NCBI GenBank assembly: GCA_038030265.1
Contig: CM075941.1
Location: 10,540,001-10,604,000 of the forward strand
From: Corythucha ciliata
Lineage: Eukaryota; Arthropoda; Insecta; Hemiptera; Tingidae
Direction of reading: 5' to 3'
Length of the DNA: 64,000 bases
The position numbers were made by a program, and so were the translations under genes. Below the pieces are notes generated by a model that had not been told where the DNA came from, did no database searches, and saw only the letters and a list, made by a program, of their open reading frames with translations. Shown one piece after another: positions 34,468 to 46,449 of this stretch. Position 1 is the first letter of the stretch. Every line of letters starts with the position of its first letter.

Positions 34468-35051
34468 TCACTTTGACGGTTTATGAAAAGAGGGTTGACT
34501 GTCGCCGCCGCCGTTTTCGTTTAGAGCGGCTTTGACGAAGGCTCGCGTTTCCATTTGAAGTGCGGTGAGTCTTCGCTGAAGTTGTTGATTCCTCCTGAGG
34601 AGAGCCATTGTTTTTAGGCTTATCTCGACTAATCCTGAAAAAGTAGTTACGCGGAAAAAGTCATAATCACCCAGTCATAGTCAGTATGGTGTGTGGGATG
34701 GGGTGGGGATTTACCTTGTTTTTTGTCAATACGCTGTGAACACGAGTAGCCGCCGCCGCCGGAAGGTGACGACGACGCCGATGACGGTGAGATGGCGGCT
34801 GAATTGGCATGATGAGGCTGCACCGGGGATGATGGTGGTAGCGAGGGAGAGTCGCCTTCTCTGCTACTCTCATCGACGACTAAAACCATCCTCCCCTTGC
34901 ACCCCTACGATTTAAATAAAGCGGAGGAAAAACAGAGAATGAGTAATCTGTTGAAAATTAAAGCGGTTTTTAACTTGAATATGTACCTTCGGTTGACCGA
35001 GTTTAGATTTTTTGCCAGCTTGATGTCGACCATTCGCCCTTAGACCATCTT
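34468..35051 (-). CDS. C-terminal three exons of an unrecognised, probably nuclear protein
   Basis: I cannot name this gene. Exons in gene order: 35051-34987, 34904-34715, 34634-34468 (stop TGA). Junctions are GT-AG with matching phases, giving about 140 C-terminal residues. The first exon starts in mid-codon after an acceptor (GTTCCAG), so the N-terminus lies upstream and was not found. Order: a basic patch (GRHQAGKKSKLGQPKGCKGR) that could be a nuclear-localisation or DNA-contact segment; a Ser/Pro/Gly-rich linker with a GGGG run; then a strongly amphipathic leucine-rich helix (LLRRNQQLQRRLTALQ, then AFVKAAL) typical of coiled-coil interaction modules; and a polar tail. Clean splicing in a compact locus supports a real gene. 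The linker is GC-rich and low-complexity, so its exact residues are less informative. Confidence 0.65.
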
Positions 35052-37925
35052 CTGGAACAAATACGTGATTGTACAGTTTGGGGGAAAAACCTCCAATATT
35101 TACTAAACACCCCCAAAAATTGTCCTGTTAGCCACAATAAGGGGGAGCAAGGTTACCCCGCAAAGTTTCGAATTCTAATACGATCTTCCGAGACAGTTCT
35201 CCGTATTTTGAAAGCTTTTTCTCACTCTCTCTCCCTCAAGTCTTTTTCCCCGCTGAACGTCTCCCCAACCGTTATAATGTTAAATGGGCCGTATCCTCGT
35301 CTCTTCGCGGTCCGTGCAATTTTCACTACTCTCTACTGTTTTCTGAAGTACCGTTTAATCAACACACAGCCCCCTTTCTTTTTAAATCCTTTTTTTGTCT
35401 TAAGATGACGATAAAAATGATTTGAATTCCAAGAAAATGTACTCATTAGCTTACGCCTATTGCCCGATGTTTCGAATAACCCACGAGAGAGTGGAATAGG
35501 AGTACAAAGGCGCAGATTTTATTCGCGGGAGTGTTCATATAGCGGCGTCCCCTAAATTGGGCCCCTTTTTGCGATGGCTGTCGCAACCGCGGCTCACATG
35601 TCGACCTGTTTTGAAAAAAAAAAAACAAATTCGCCAAAAACAGTGCCGAATATTCAATTCGTGTTTCATTCTACTCTCGAAATGATTGGCACGTCTCACA
35701 TCAATTGCTGTCTCTCACGATTATTCCGCGAGGGAATTAATGAATTTATTTTATGAACTAGCGAACGTAATACTGTCAAGGACGTAAGTCACCGCTAGCG
35801 TAATTTAAACAGGACCTCGCGGATAGGATGGATCATGAAGCGAGGGGAGTGGGTCATTGACTCATTTGGAACGGTGTATGAAAAGTTTTGTTTCTCGTTA
35901 GTCATTCATTAGTATACTTTTTGAAGACGTGCCAGTAAACCGTGAAATAAACAAAAAAATAATCGCAATTACGCGACAGATGAATGGGTTGGGAAATGTT
36001 TTTCCTTTAGTGTTTTGATCAATTCATAAAGGTATAGTTGTTTTCTAGGGAATTACACCGCGAGAAAATTTTAATAATTGAGAAATTAACGGTTAAAATT
36101 TCTTCTTGTGTGCGCGTTCACCCGGTTAATTTTCCGCCAGCTCGTTTTCCCGCGCGGATCGGCACGTGCGGTCAAGGACACCCCTTTGAGTTTTTCCCAC
36201 GAGTGATTCATAGCATGCTGCACCCCCACCCCCTCACCCGTAGAAATAAAAAGCCGAGTAAACGCCCCCAAAATCGTAAAAAACTAAAATGTTGTGAAAA
36301 TGTTTTGCGACTTACCCAAAACTAAATTTGAAGCTTACACGAGTTGGAATGGGGGGGAAGAGAAACAAAACAGAGAGTTTGAACTTGGCCCCCACAGGGT
36401 TCTTCACAACTGAAACACCCTCCCAACAGTTTCCACACTCTATCTCTGTCTTTTCGTCCGCCACCACCAGCCCCCCGGCCTTGCCTACGGACCTATCTCA
36501 CGTTAGTCTCTGCCTCCCTAGGCCACGGACTGCGTTTCATTTTAGTAGTTGGGGGTCTTCTTCTTCTTCTTCTTGCGTTCGCGCGCCGATTTCACCCACC
36601 CCTGGGGTGTGAATCGGTCGAAAAAGGAGATCACCCCGAATCTTCCAGCGAAGGGAGTCGAAATCCTCTCTCTCACCCCTCTTGAACGACACACGCGTAT
36701 TACGCACCCCAATGAAGATGAGTGAGTGGTCGAGGGGGTGAGATTGAAAATGGCGGGGATCAAAATTCGCAAAATGTCCTCCCTAGGGTGGTAGGGGGGG
36801 GGGCTGTAAAATTTTCAAAATATGGATGAGAACGAGCGTACTAAACAAATCCGGGTGGTGGGCATCGCTGTACCACAGTACCACACTTTTATGCCGTCAC
36901 GAAATGCCACGTTCTCTGCTCATAATTGAAACGTCAAGGTGATATAAGAGGAGGGGGATCCATCAAGAGGGAGTGGGTGTTCTCCCATCATTTGTCAACC
37001 AACTCAGTGATTGACGGTTTCACATGAATGAAAATTGTGGCACATTAGTCGTGGCTATATCGCATAGTGTCCGTACACCCGACAATTCCAATTACCTTTC
37101 GCGCTGATTCTAAATTCAGTGAAGGAGTTAAAGAGAAGCTGAGTTTTGAGGGGGGGGGGGGTCTTAGCGCCGTGAAATTATTTAACCGGACCATTTATTC
37201 CCGTAGCATAAAATTGTTAGGCTCGAGTCGTTTTTGGGTGCTACACTACACAGTACGAAGTTTTTTTTATTTTCGTTTTATATAGAATCGTTCAACATTC
37301 AACAACTCGTCATCCAAACCATAGGCCACAATGAGGTAAGCCGTGACCCAGGCAAAGGGTCTCCCCGTGTCTAAAATTCAGGCGCGCGCGCAGGGTTCAA
37401 CGATCTACCACAATATCTGGATTGACGTGGGAAGAATACCCCCCCCCCCCTCGCACCAATTTGATGGGTATGTCACCGATTGTATGGTAGTGGGAGGAGG
37501 AAAACATTATCATTATTATCATTGCAAATTTCTAAGTGATTAATAATTTGATGGTGTGGGGGAGGGGGTTGAGCGAGATACCTACGCAACTTTCTTAAAT
37601 GATATTTAAATGCCGAGCGAAGAAACGATCATTTTCTCTTTTAAGGTGTTTTTATTCCGTCCAAAAAAACAAATAGGCAAGGCTAATGAAAGTTGTGGGG
37701 TCATCAAACTTTAAGATGGCTTAAAAAGACCATCTCCTTACGTAAGGAAGCGAAAAATCAGGTCACAAAAATGATATAAAGTTTCCGTCTCGCCAAAAAT
37801 TCATGATGAAGCAATAATGAGAAATGGGGGGAATGCCCCTCCACGTTAAATAATGGGAGGGGGTGGGTTGTCCTTGTTACTTTTATTTCCATCTCAAGAA
37901 ATATTGGCTGCTCAAGTAAATTAAT
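35052..37925. other. Intergenic or 5' region of the 34.5 kb gene
   Basis: Upstream exons of the minus-strand gene should be here or beyond, but I could not identify one. There is a TCT repeat near 36557-36575 and G- or C-runs at about 36797, 37151 and 37440. Many short frames occur with no domain. Confidence 0.4.
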
Positions 37926-38090
37926 ATGCTTCTTATATGAATTTTAGCCACGAAACGCGAATCTCTGTTGTTTTAAGAACGGTGAATTGCCATTTTTTTC
38001 CATTTCAGCCGCGAATTAGCGCTTTTTTCAATTTTAGTTTCGAATATTTCTCAATTTTAGCTGCGACTTGGCGCATTGTAACAAGTTCGC
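37926..38090 (+). repeat. Short family A array
   Basis: About five units (e.g. TTTCAGCCGCGAATTAGCGC) that pass directly into family B units at about 38090, so the two families are adjoined here. Confidence 0.7.
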
Positions 38091-38620
38091 GGGTTTCGCT
38101 CTCCTCTAAAACCTGTGGTTTCACTGACTCATTCACTGGCTGGGTTGACTTGTTCAAAAACCCATTTCGCCGCAATTGGCTTTTCAAAAAACACCATGAC
38201 AATCTGATACAACAAAATTCCATAAAATGGGCTGTTCCAACAAACGAAATTCCGGTGCAGTTTGGCTCCATCAAAAATCAATTTCGGGGAATTTGCTCCT
38301 TATGAAGTTAGTTTGTCCGGTTGCGACTTTTAAAATACAATTTTCGCGGGTTTGGTAATTCGAAAAAACTAGTTTCTTTGGTTTGAAACTTGAAAATTAA
38401 GTCGGGTATGTCTTTCTATACAAAATTGGCGATGCTAAATCATTCACTGGCTGGTTTGGCTCATGAAAATTCACAATTTAGACGGGCTTTGCTCTTATAG
38501 GAAAACCACAATTTAGCTGGTTTGGCACTCTGAAACCGAAAATGCCACGGTTTTGGTTCCTTTCAAAACTAAATTCGGTGAGTTCGCTCCTGAAAAAGTA
38601 ATTTCTTGGTTGTCGGCCCA
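38090..38620 (+). repeat. Family B ~30-bp array
   Basis: Units such as AAAACCACAATTTAGCTGGT followed by TTGGC. Interrupted and degenerate. Confidence 0.6.
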
Positions 38621-38944
38621 AAACAAACCTGTCGGTTACCATAGTACGGACCGTTTTGGCCGGGTAACCAACCGCCTTCAATGGCCTAGTGAGGTTAGCC
38701 TGTAGGCCTACCTGCTCGATCACAAAGCATTTTTTGTTTTAATAGGGCCAAAAAAAGTTTTTAGCACCAAAGTTTATGCTTCGGAGGTGTATTTTAGTGC
38801 GATCATGAAATATGATAATTCAATTTTTTAAAATCCTAAATGAAAGAAAGTAGAAACTAGCGGCTTCACTAGGAGCTGTAATAATTGAGCCTCCTTCATT
38901 TAATATTGCGACACAGGGGCACAACTTGGAGAATCGTCACGAAC

Positions 38945-40409
38945 ATGTTTTTATATTCGACCATAATCCTTTCGCTCTGTTTTACCGGAGAAATGATCAG
39001 AATAGGCAATCAATCACTGGCTGTAAGCTTGGCGGGTCAAGACACGTATCCGTTCGTTGTTATTATTCATCACAGAAATGTATCTTACACTCCGATTAAC
39101 GTGTCTTCTCCACTTTTCGTCGATGCTATTTGCACGGGGATGATTCTGTCGGAAGTAAACGTATACTTGTGGTCAGGAGCAATACACGTACAGACAACGG
39201 TGGATGGTAATTTGTGCTCTGTGTCGGAAGGTGTTGACGTCGTGCACGTGTATGCACAAAAAAATCGAGGAAGATTTTGTGTTAAATCCGAAACTTGAAA
39301 ATTATCGAATTCTTGCTGGAACTGTCTTTTCTAACTCGACAGCGTTAACCGCTCAGTTAAGGTGAATAAGCTTTCGTAAATATATTACACGTAATGAAAT
39401 TCACCCCCCTCCTCCTACTTCGTAAAATATTCAGATTTCCGGTCGAATTTTTTATCCATCCGCAAGCCGACTGTACGAATCGGGACCCCAGCTTCGATTA
39501 CATAGTCCTTCAAGTTGAAGTACCGTTCATATTGAATTCACACGTTCACCTTATAAGCATGTCGTCGAAACGACAGAAATATTTGGCGCTCACGTTAAAC
39601 GTATATACGAACCAATCTTTATTGAGCGCAGTGAGTGCACTTTATTTGCCGCTTTCAGGCGATTATCGAACGAGAGCTCGTTTGTAACATTGTCGGATGG
39701 GCTCAAAGTCCGGGAAATTGGACATTGGACACTCGCTACCAGATATCGACGGACGTGAAAGTTTTGAAAAATTTCGACTGTTTGGAGTATTTTTGTAAAA
39801 CGCACGATTGGTGCATAGAGGACCAGATTCGTAATAATTTCATTTGCGCCCGAGCCTTATCTCATACACCCTGCGAAGGGTAATTTTATGTTGTTTTTTT
39901 ATTTAATTATTTCTACAAAACCGCTAACCCCCCCCCCCCAACTCACACTATCACATCTAACAGATTTCAAGGAGCCCCTCTTGTATGTGAATACTGCGTT
40001 TTCGGCTTCTCAATAGCTGTCGTACCGGTTTGCTCTGAAACGCCGTCTTATGTTATCCTAACAAGAATTGATTACGGCATGGAATTTATTCAAAAATACA
40101 TGAAAAGCAACGATCGGACGAATGCTCCACATTTTGCTACAATTTTTACTTTGAGAATATCACTCTGGACCCTGAAATGGATCATCTCGATTGTAAGTTG
40201 AAAGGTTTGGTCCGGACACTGATTGTTTCCGAGGGCAAAACTAAAAACATCCCCTAAAAAAGGGGTTTACCTCCCCCCCCCCTTATTATTCATCTTTAAC
40301 TAACTTTTTTTTAATAAAATAGAAATTTAGAAGCAAATTTCGACGATTCGGTCACAAAACTAGACAATGTTGCCTATTCAAACACTTAAAATTTGGTGTC
40401 CGGGCCTAG
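38945..40409 (+). CDS. Trypsin-fold protein with catalytic Ser replaced by Gln (serine protease homologue)
   Basis: Five exons: 38945-39361, 39435-39600, 39659-39879, 39964-40192, 40323-40409, all GT-AG with 58-130 bp introns. A one-base surplus in the A7 run at 39258-39264 must be discounted; the total is then 372 residues in one frame. Seen: a signal peptide (MFLYSTIILSLCFTG); AICTGMILS; His at about 81 in SGAIHV, where TAAHC is expected; Asp at about 160 in SFDYIVL; LVCNIVGW; FICARAL; and CEGFQGAPLVC, where active proteases have CxGDSGGPLVC. The nucleophile Ser195 is Gln270 and the preceding Asp is Phe, so the protein cannot be an active serine protease. Such homologues act as cofactors or binding proteins in other animals. 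The tail has a hydrophobic stretch (about 325-344) and, if the last intron is spliced, a basic 28-residue end, possibly a membrane anchor; unspliced, it stops at 40201. Confidence 0.82.
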
Positions 40410-40799
40410 AAAGTAATTACTCTTCAATTTGTCCCCGTCGGCCTGGAGACTTAAAACCCAAATACCAAAAGTCTCAGGATAAATCGAAATCAGAATTTAG
40501 ATCGTTCTCAAAATTTGCTCTTTCGTTCCTGCAACGGTAGAGAACCAGACAAGAACGGTGCTATATGGAGAGGAAGAGACCTTCCTTGCTCTTCTTCAAG
40601 CGATCTTGCGTGGTCGAAATCAGGTGTCTGCAGTGTCGAGTTCTCTCATGTTTGACTCCCCCGGTTGTCCGGTTCTTGGTCAAGGGCCAAGGTGATGGTG
40701 TCCGCTCCCGGGCGTATTCAACCCGGAAACTTGGACAGGAAGAGCAACGGTATACGCCCTGAAATGCTCTGTCACCCATTCAAGCCCTAATCTCTCTCA
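40410..40799. other. Unannotated stretch 3' of the protease homologue
   Basis: Overlapping plus and minus frames at 40561-40779 contain no domain. No array or element is recognised. Confidence 0.4.
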
Positions 40800-40985
40800 T
40801 TTGGCACTTTAAAAATCAATTTTGCGGGGTAAGCCTTTCCAAAACCAAAATTTCGGAGACTTGGCCATTTTAAAAAGCAATTTTGTGGATTTGGATCTCG
40901 CAGAGACCAATTTCACGGGTTTTACTCTCTCGAAAAGTCAATTTCGCAGGAGTGTGTCCGTAAAGCCAATTTCGAAAACTACATT
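40800..40985 (+). repeat. Family B ~30-bp array
   Basis: About six units of AAAACCAATTTCGCGGGTTT type. A GC-rich block (about 41000-41056) follows, with GAGGAAGTGGCGAGGGG resembling 8868-8886. Confidence 0.7.
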
Positions 40986-41089
40986 ATATCGCACCGAGGA
41001 AGTGGCGAGGGGAAAGGAACCGCCTCCCGCCGCGATCGGACGGGGCCCCCAAAAAGCTTAAAGATAAGAAAATGTGGATTTTCTTGTTG

Positions 41090-41370
41090 TTAAAATGTGA
41101 GAAAAAAAACGCTAACTCGCTTCTAAAATTGAGAAAAGTGCTCATTTACGGCTGAAATTGAGAAAAAGCGCTTATGCTTATAACTTATAACGGAGGAAAT
41201 AATAATAATAATGATAATAATAAGAATAATTGACACGCGACAAAACGCGCTAAAATTGATAAAAATCGCTAATTTGCGGGTAAAATTCAGAAAAAAGCTA
41301 ATTCGCGGTAAACTAGGTAACTTCGTAGCTAAAATGGAGCAAAATGATTGATTTAATGCTACCTATGCAT
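41090..41370 (-). repeat. Family A ~30-bp array, minus orientation
   Basis: Units of GCTAATTCGCGG/AAAATTGAGAAA type, interrupted by an AAT/AATA simple repeat at about 41200-41230. Confidence 0.75.
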
Positions 41371-41386
41371 AATAGTATGTTTCATA

Positions 41387-41498
41387 ACGAGTGAGGAAAG
41401 CGTCACTTTACGCGCGAGTTGTGTTTTGCGATCGAGGCGAAGCCGAGTACGCTAATTACTAACAACGAGCACGTAAAGACGCTTCTCACGAGTTGCGA
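41387..41498. mobile_element. Short inverted-repeat element (possible MITE)
   Basis: ACGAGTGAGGAAAGCGTCAC with TTTACGCGCGAGTTGT at the left is mirrored, with mismatches, by ACAACGAGCACGTAAAGACG with CTTCTCACGAGTTGCG at the right, around GATCGAGGCGAAGCCGAG. Confidence 0.6.
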
Positions 41499-41579
41499 AC
41501 GCTATTTTTCGCTTGGCCGGCCAAGTGGGCAGGCACTTCATCACGGCTCACTCCAATCGTGTCACTCCTAACAGTGACG

Positions 41580-41862
41580 GAAAGTACTTTACATCACTCC
41601 TATCAGTGACGGTTCACTCCGTGACGTAAAGTAAGCAAATAACACGCTGAGATTAAAATGTTTCTTTCGTTGTGAGTTTGCTATGGTGAAAACAGCCACT
41701 TTCTCCGTAGGTCAAGCGAAAAGTACTTTACATCACTCCTAGCAGTGACGTATAGTAGTTTCGTTCACTCCGTGGCGTAAAGTAAGCAAATAACGCGCTG
41801 AGATTAAAGTGTTTCTTTCGTTGTGAGGTTGCCATGGTGAAAATAGCCACTTTCTCCATTAT
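41580..41862 (+). repeat. Direct tandem duplication, unit about 141 bp
   Basis: AAGTACTTTACATCACTCCT starts each copy and CAGCCACTTTCTCC or TAGCCACTTTCTCC ends each. The copies differ by scattered substitutions and a small insertion, so the duplication is not recent. It contains several CAGTGACG/TGACGT motifs. Confidence 0.85.
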
Positions 41863-41929
41863 TTATAGGCTAAGGGACCTCCTAAACATTTTCGTCCCGG
41901 GCCTCGATAGGTTAAGGTCCGCCACTGCT

Positions 41930-43390
41930 TTTAAACCCACGTACAACAATCCAATTTCGCAGTTTTGACTCTCTAAACAGCCAATTTGCGGGTGTAACCT
42001 GTTCGAGGCGTTCATAAAAGCCATTCCGTCTGTTGGGCTCTTTCGCAGTTCAAATGCCGTGGATTCGGCCCGCACATTGCCGAATTGGATTGCTGTTTCG
42101 GCTAATTTGGGAACCAATTAGCCAAAGGAGCCTTTTGGCTCCTTAAAAACAAGCAATGCCGGTGGTTTGGCTCTTTTAAAGCCCAAATTTCGTGGATCTG
42201 GCACGTTAGAAACCAATTTTGTGGAGTTGGCTCCTTATGAAAGCCAACTTCACGGATTTCACATTATCGAAAGTAAAACAACCACGGTGTGAAGAACAAT
42301 GTCACGGGTCTGGTTTCTTTCATATACAAAATCTCGCACGGTTGGACCGATTAAACAACAATTTCGTGGGACTGGCTCGTCTCGCAATAACAATTTCGTT
42401 GGTTTGGCCCACACAAAGAGCCAATTATGCAGTTCCGGCTTCTTAAAATAACGAATTTCGCGGAACAATTGGCTGGCTCCTTGAAACACAATTTTTTCGT
42501 ATCTCACCCAAGATTTCGGGGCTTTGGCTATTTAAATAAACATTCGCGAATTTGGCTGTTGAAAAAATATATTTGGTGGGCTTGGCTCTTTGAAAAATGT
42601 ATTTGGCGGTTTTGGCTCTTCCAACAACCGATTTCCCGAATTTTTTTCTTGAGCAGCCGGTGGTTGGCTCTTCAACGAACTTAAATGTTCGCGGTTTTCA
42701 CTGTTTTGAATAACTTTTTTTGCGGCTTTGGCTCCTATAAAAACGAATTTTGTGGATTTGGCTCATCCAAAAGCCAATTCCGGAGGTTTTACATTCGTAG
42801 ATTGGCTAATTTGTAAAGTCAATTTCACGCCCTTGGCTTTGAAACAAAAAATAAATTCGCCAACATGAGGGGGTTAGGGTCTTTAAAAACCAATTTGGCG
42901 GAGCTGGCATTAAAAAATATCCTGTGAATTGGGGTTTTAAGTCTTTTTCACTCATTTGAAAACTATTTTCCGCTCTTTGAAAAAGCTATTTTGTGGGTCT
43001 GACTAAAAACTCGGCGTCTGGCCGCGAATTTGGCACCGTGAAAGCAAGTTCCGTGAGTGTGGCACTCTGAAAACACGCGGGTATTCCTATTCCCAAAAAC
43101 CAATTTCTGCTCGTTTAGTACCTAAACCCCTTTCGTGCATTTGGCCCTTGAAAAACAGCACTTCGCGGGTCTGATTCATTCTTTATTCCGTGTCCAGTTT
43201 TGTGGGGTTCGCTTTTATTGTTGAACAAACAAAACAATTTCGTGAATTTTGATATTTTGAAACACAATTTTGGAGGGATTAGCTATTCGGAAAAGTTATT
43301 TCACCCCAGAAACCAAATTTTGCAGGGTTGCCTATTTCAAAAACCAATTTTCGCGCGATTCACTCATCCGCAATTGTTCGTTATCAAGAG
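41930..43390 (+). repeat. Longest family B ~30-bp array
   Basis: About 45 degenerate units of the form AAAAACCAATTTCGCGGGTT followed by TGGCTCTTT. The AATTTCG core and the following GGCTC stay most constant. Overlapping frames in it are repeat by-products. Confidence 0.85.
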
Positions 43391-43891
43391 CCGAACATGA
43401 GCTTTCAAGCCCCTCTATCTGTCCGGGGGACAATACAGCAAAATCTAGATTTTATGAAGTCAAAATCTCTCTAAACAGGAAGTGAAGGTTTAGCATCGCG
43501 TAAAAGGGGAATAAATAGGTGTGGGTGACCTGTCAGCTTTTATGGTAGTGCGGTAACATTCAACCCCCCCCCCCCCACACTTTGACGGCATCATGTCGAG
43601 GGATAAAAAAAAAAAAAGATCGCGCGTAAAGAGGGGAACGTTGAAGGCACGTGCGTACCGTTGAGTAACGAAATAAAAAAAAAACTTCAACAACAACAAA
43701 ACGGATCTATATAGCGCCCCCCCCCCTCACTTCTTTCTGATCATGCCCCCCTCACGTTCGCGCGGAAAGGGTCACCCACCTGGGAAGACCTCGCCAGCTG
43801 ACTTTCCACGTGTATCTGTGACGTCTTTTTCGGGTTGTAGATGAAAGCTTGAATATATTCTAAAAATAATATTTAACGTTTTTTAACTGCA

Positions 43892-45479
43892 GAAAGTGTT
43901 CGATTATTTTTACCTGAAGGGAAATAAGACGAGTCTTAATGACCGGGAGAATAGTGAACTCATGTCACGGAAATTCACCGACACGTTCAGCTCGACACAA
44001 AATGATGAGCATCTTTTGCAAATCGGTAAGGTAACTCGTGGCGAGTAGCTGTTTCAGCAGGATTGCTATTTTTCTTCGAGGTTGAATTACAGATGGTAGG
44101 GGGAGGGGGTTGAGTTGCTGGTGGAGACGTGAAGTGAATTGCTGGAGACGTGTCGCATTTAAATTTTTCAAGATGAAAAACAGACGCTGAAAGTTTTTGA
44201 ATTTTCAAAATATACGTATTTTTGAGTTTCATCTTCGGAATGGAAGTTGACCTTGGGAATTTGTAAATTTAACGATCGCTGATGGATCGTCATGCGAGAT
44301 CGGAAGGTGTGTTTGGACAAAGACCTCTCTCGCGAGATACACACGTGCAGTATATATCGACGAGAAACGTGAACGTTTAATCTTCGGTTCGGGGTTGCGG
44401 GTGAGGTGGAGTAGAACGAAAACGCTTAAGGAGTAGGGCAAAATACTGCTTTCAACTTTGATGTTGATGGTGTAACAGCTGAATTGTGAAAAGGGAAGAG
44501 GTCATCCCTGCAGCTTAAATCCCCCTTCCCCCAAAACCACTTCACGACGTGATTATTCCTCTCTTCCTCTTTTACACCGTCATCGTCCTATCGACTACTA
44601 CTACTACTACTACTACGACGACGAAAACTCCCTAAAGCTCAAAACGCCAGTTCGCCAACCCCTTATAGTAAAGGAATCCCTCCCTTTCACCTTCCTTTAA
44701 AAAAAAAAAAAAAAAAATCTGTGGCGAGTAGAAAGGAAGGGGAATTTCGCACACGTGTTGCCACGTGGAGCAGCTGGCTGTTTTCTCCCCGGGATGGTAG
44801 GGCGGGCTGGAGAGGAACGAAGGGCTACGTCACCGACCGCCTCCTCTCCACGTGGCCCCACGTGCAACCGGTTGTAAAAGTGTAGTTTAACTGGTGGCGA
44901 GGCTTGAAGAATGAACGGCAAGGATGGTGCGTGAGGCGTTATCGGGGGGCGGGGGGGGGGCGAAGAAAAGTTGAAAGCAAGAGTTCGGGCAATTACTTTC
45001 GCTTCTCGCTTAAATTCAATTGGCTGAACAATTAGAAATTTTACGAAGTACTAGGTGAACTAGAAAGTCACATTTTTAGCGATCTGAGCAAAAATTTTCC
45101 AATTTGTCGTTTCTTCCTCTATTAGGCGAAACCTCCAAGGTTCTAGAAACACTTTATTCATAAATTTTACGAATTTTACCCCCCTCTTCTGCCATAGGTG
45201 AATGAGATTTTTATACTTTTGTACCGGCCTGACCCGCTGTTTTATGCGCGTGCATTAAAAACGTTAGGCAACGTTCCGCAATTCACCCTGGCAAACCCTA
45301 GGCGTTGCATACCCATCAAACGCTCGTATATAATTCCACTCCATCGATACGATTTTTCCTCGTCATTAGCATTTGAAACAAACGGGGTGCGGCAAACTAA
45401 AAGAATAATGAAATGTATCGCAGGAAAAATAACATCCCTCGAACGCTACTCCCGGCTTCCCTCCCTCATTCAAGGCTAA
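43892..45479 (+). CDS. Possible two-exon fragment of an unrecognised gene
   Basis: Two open stretches can be joined in phase. The first (about 43892-44032) follows an acceptor (AACTGCAG) and ends at an AAG/GTAACT donor; it reads KVFDYFYLKGNKTSL and ends DEHLLQIGK. The second (45198-45479) follows a good acceptor (CTGCCATAG) and reads VNEIFILLYRPDPLFYARAL to a TAA. The intron would be about 1.17 kb, long for this locus, and no upstream exon was found. No domain is recognised. The second stretch is basic and has three cysteines. This may be chance; the acceptors and open frames are the only support. Confidence 0.25.
44033..45197. other. Region between possible exons; simple repeats and E-boxes
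   Basis: Contains a CTA repeat at about 44596-44615, an A-run at 44699-44717 and five or more CACGTG sites. No other feature is supported. Confidence 0.45.
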
Positions 45480-45515
45480 ATCCTATAACCTTGGCAACAC
45501 GTGCGGAGTATCAAA

Positions 45516-45517
<2 letters not shown>

Positions 45518-45546
<29 letters not shown>
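45518..45546. repeat. Long T-run (about 28 bases)
   Basis: Uninterrupted poly(T) lies between unique sequences. It may be the tail of a degraded minus-strand retroposon, but no body is recognised. Length is unreliable in any sequencing technology. Confidence 0.7.
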
Positions 45547-45559
45547 CGGTTATTATTCT

Positions 45560-46440
45560 CTTTCGCCTGGCGTGTGGCAATATTAATTACCCGCCGAATG
45601 GAAAGCTATTCGGCTCTTTTTTGTGTGTGTTTTAGTTCTTTCCGGCTAATTTTAACATTTTGAGAATCTAGCTTGGTTGCATTTTGCTGTAGAAAAATGA
45701 AAATATTTTGCTCGATGTGGCTTAATAGTGCCAGTAGTATCAGATCGGTGCGCATGTTGAATATTTCAACTTCTGTATGACATATTTCGTGACTCACGAG
45801 CACTTCACAAAGCACAGTAACATACAACAAGGCAGAGTTACTCGCTCAAATTAAAACTGACGGTTTTATAACTAATACACTTGATCTTTTAAGCGCAAAA
45901 ATTGTCCACTTCAGTGGCAAGAAGACCGGTAATGTTGCCCTGTACGACAGAAACAGGCATTTTTTTCTCTCTCTCTCGAAAACCACTGTCGTAAGCCTCG
46001 TCCATCGAATCCCGAATATTCGTCATAGCAGCTATGTCATCTTTTTTGGGCTAATTTACCCATAGTGGTTTTTGAACCACTATGGTTGGCCCTGTAAAAG
46101 CCAGGGCAAATAGAGTTCGTTCACACGCTTCATTATCCAAAGAAGGTCCTTCGAAATACTCAATTCTACGCCTCAGGATCGTTTTCACACACGGTACACC
46201 GCTTTCCCTTTATCGTTTCAATGTGGTGTGCTCTTGGTTTTGTAATAGCCATTGACAATATCCGCACTGGAAAGTCAGTTCACGGAGTCACAATGCCTGA
46301 AGAAACTGTAAATTTAGCCAGAGACTCTGGATTTTCTGCTTCAAAACTTGTAATTTGGTTTTAGTAAATGACTTTTTGGGCACTCAACCTCTGGCGTGCC
46401 TACACCTATCGAGGTCCGGGGTGGAAATCACCCAGAGCCC
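45560..46440. other. Unannotated stretch with a perfect small hairpin
   Basis: CCATAGTGGTT and its exact mirror are separated by four bases at 46060-46085. No gene or array is supported. Confidence 0.5.
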
Positions 46441-46449
46441 TTTTTTTTT

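Noticed and set aside
34647..34889. Minus-strand frames rich in Ser, Pro and Gly at 34647-34889
   Set aside because: The unspliced frames are shadows; only the spliced three-exon model (34904-34715 as its middle exon) gives phase-consistent junctions.
44033..44441. Minus-strand frames at 43965-44441 as a gene
   Set aside because: Short, overlapping, without domains or compatible splice sites.
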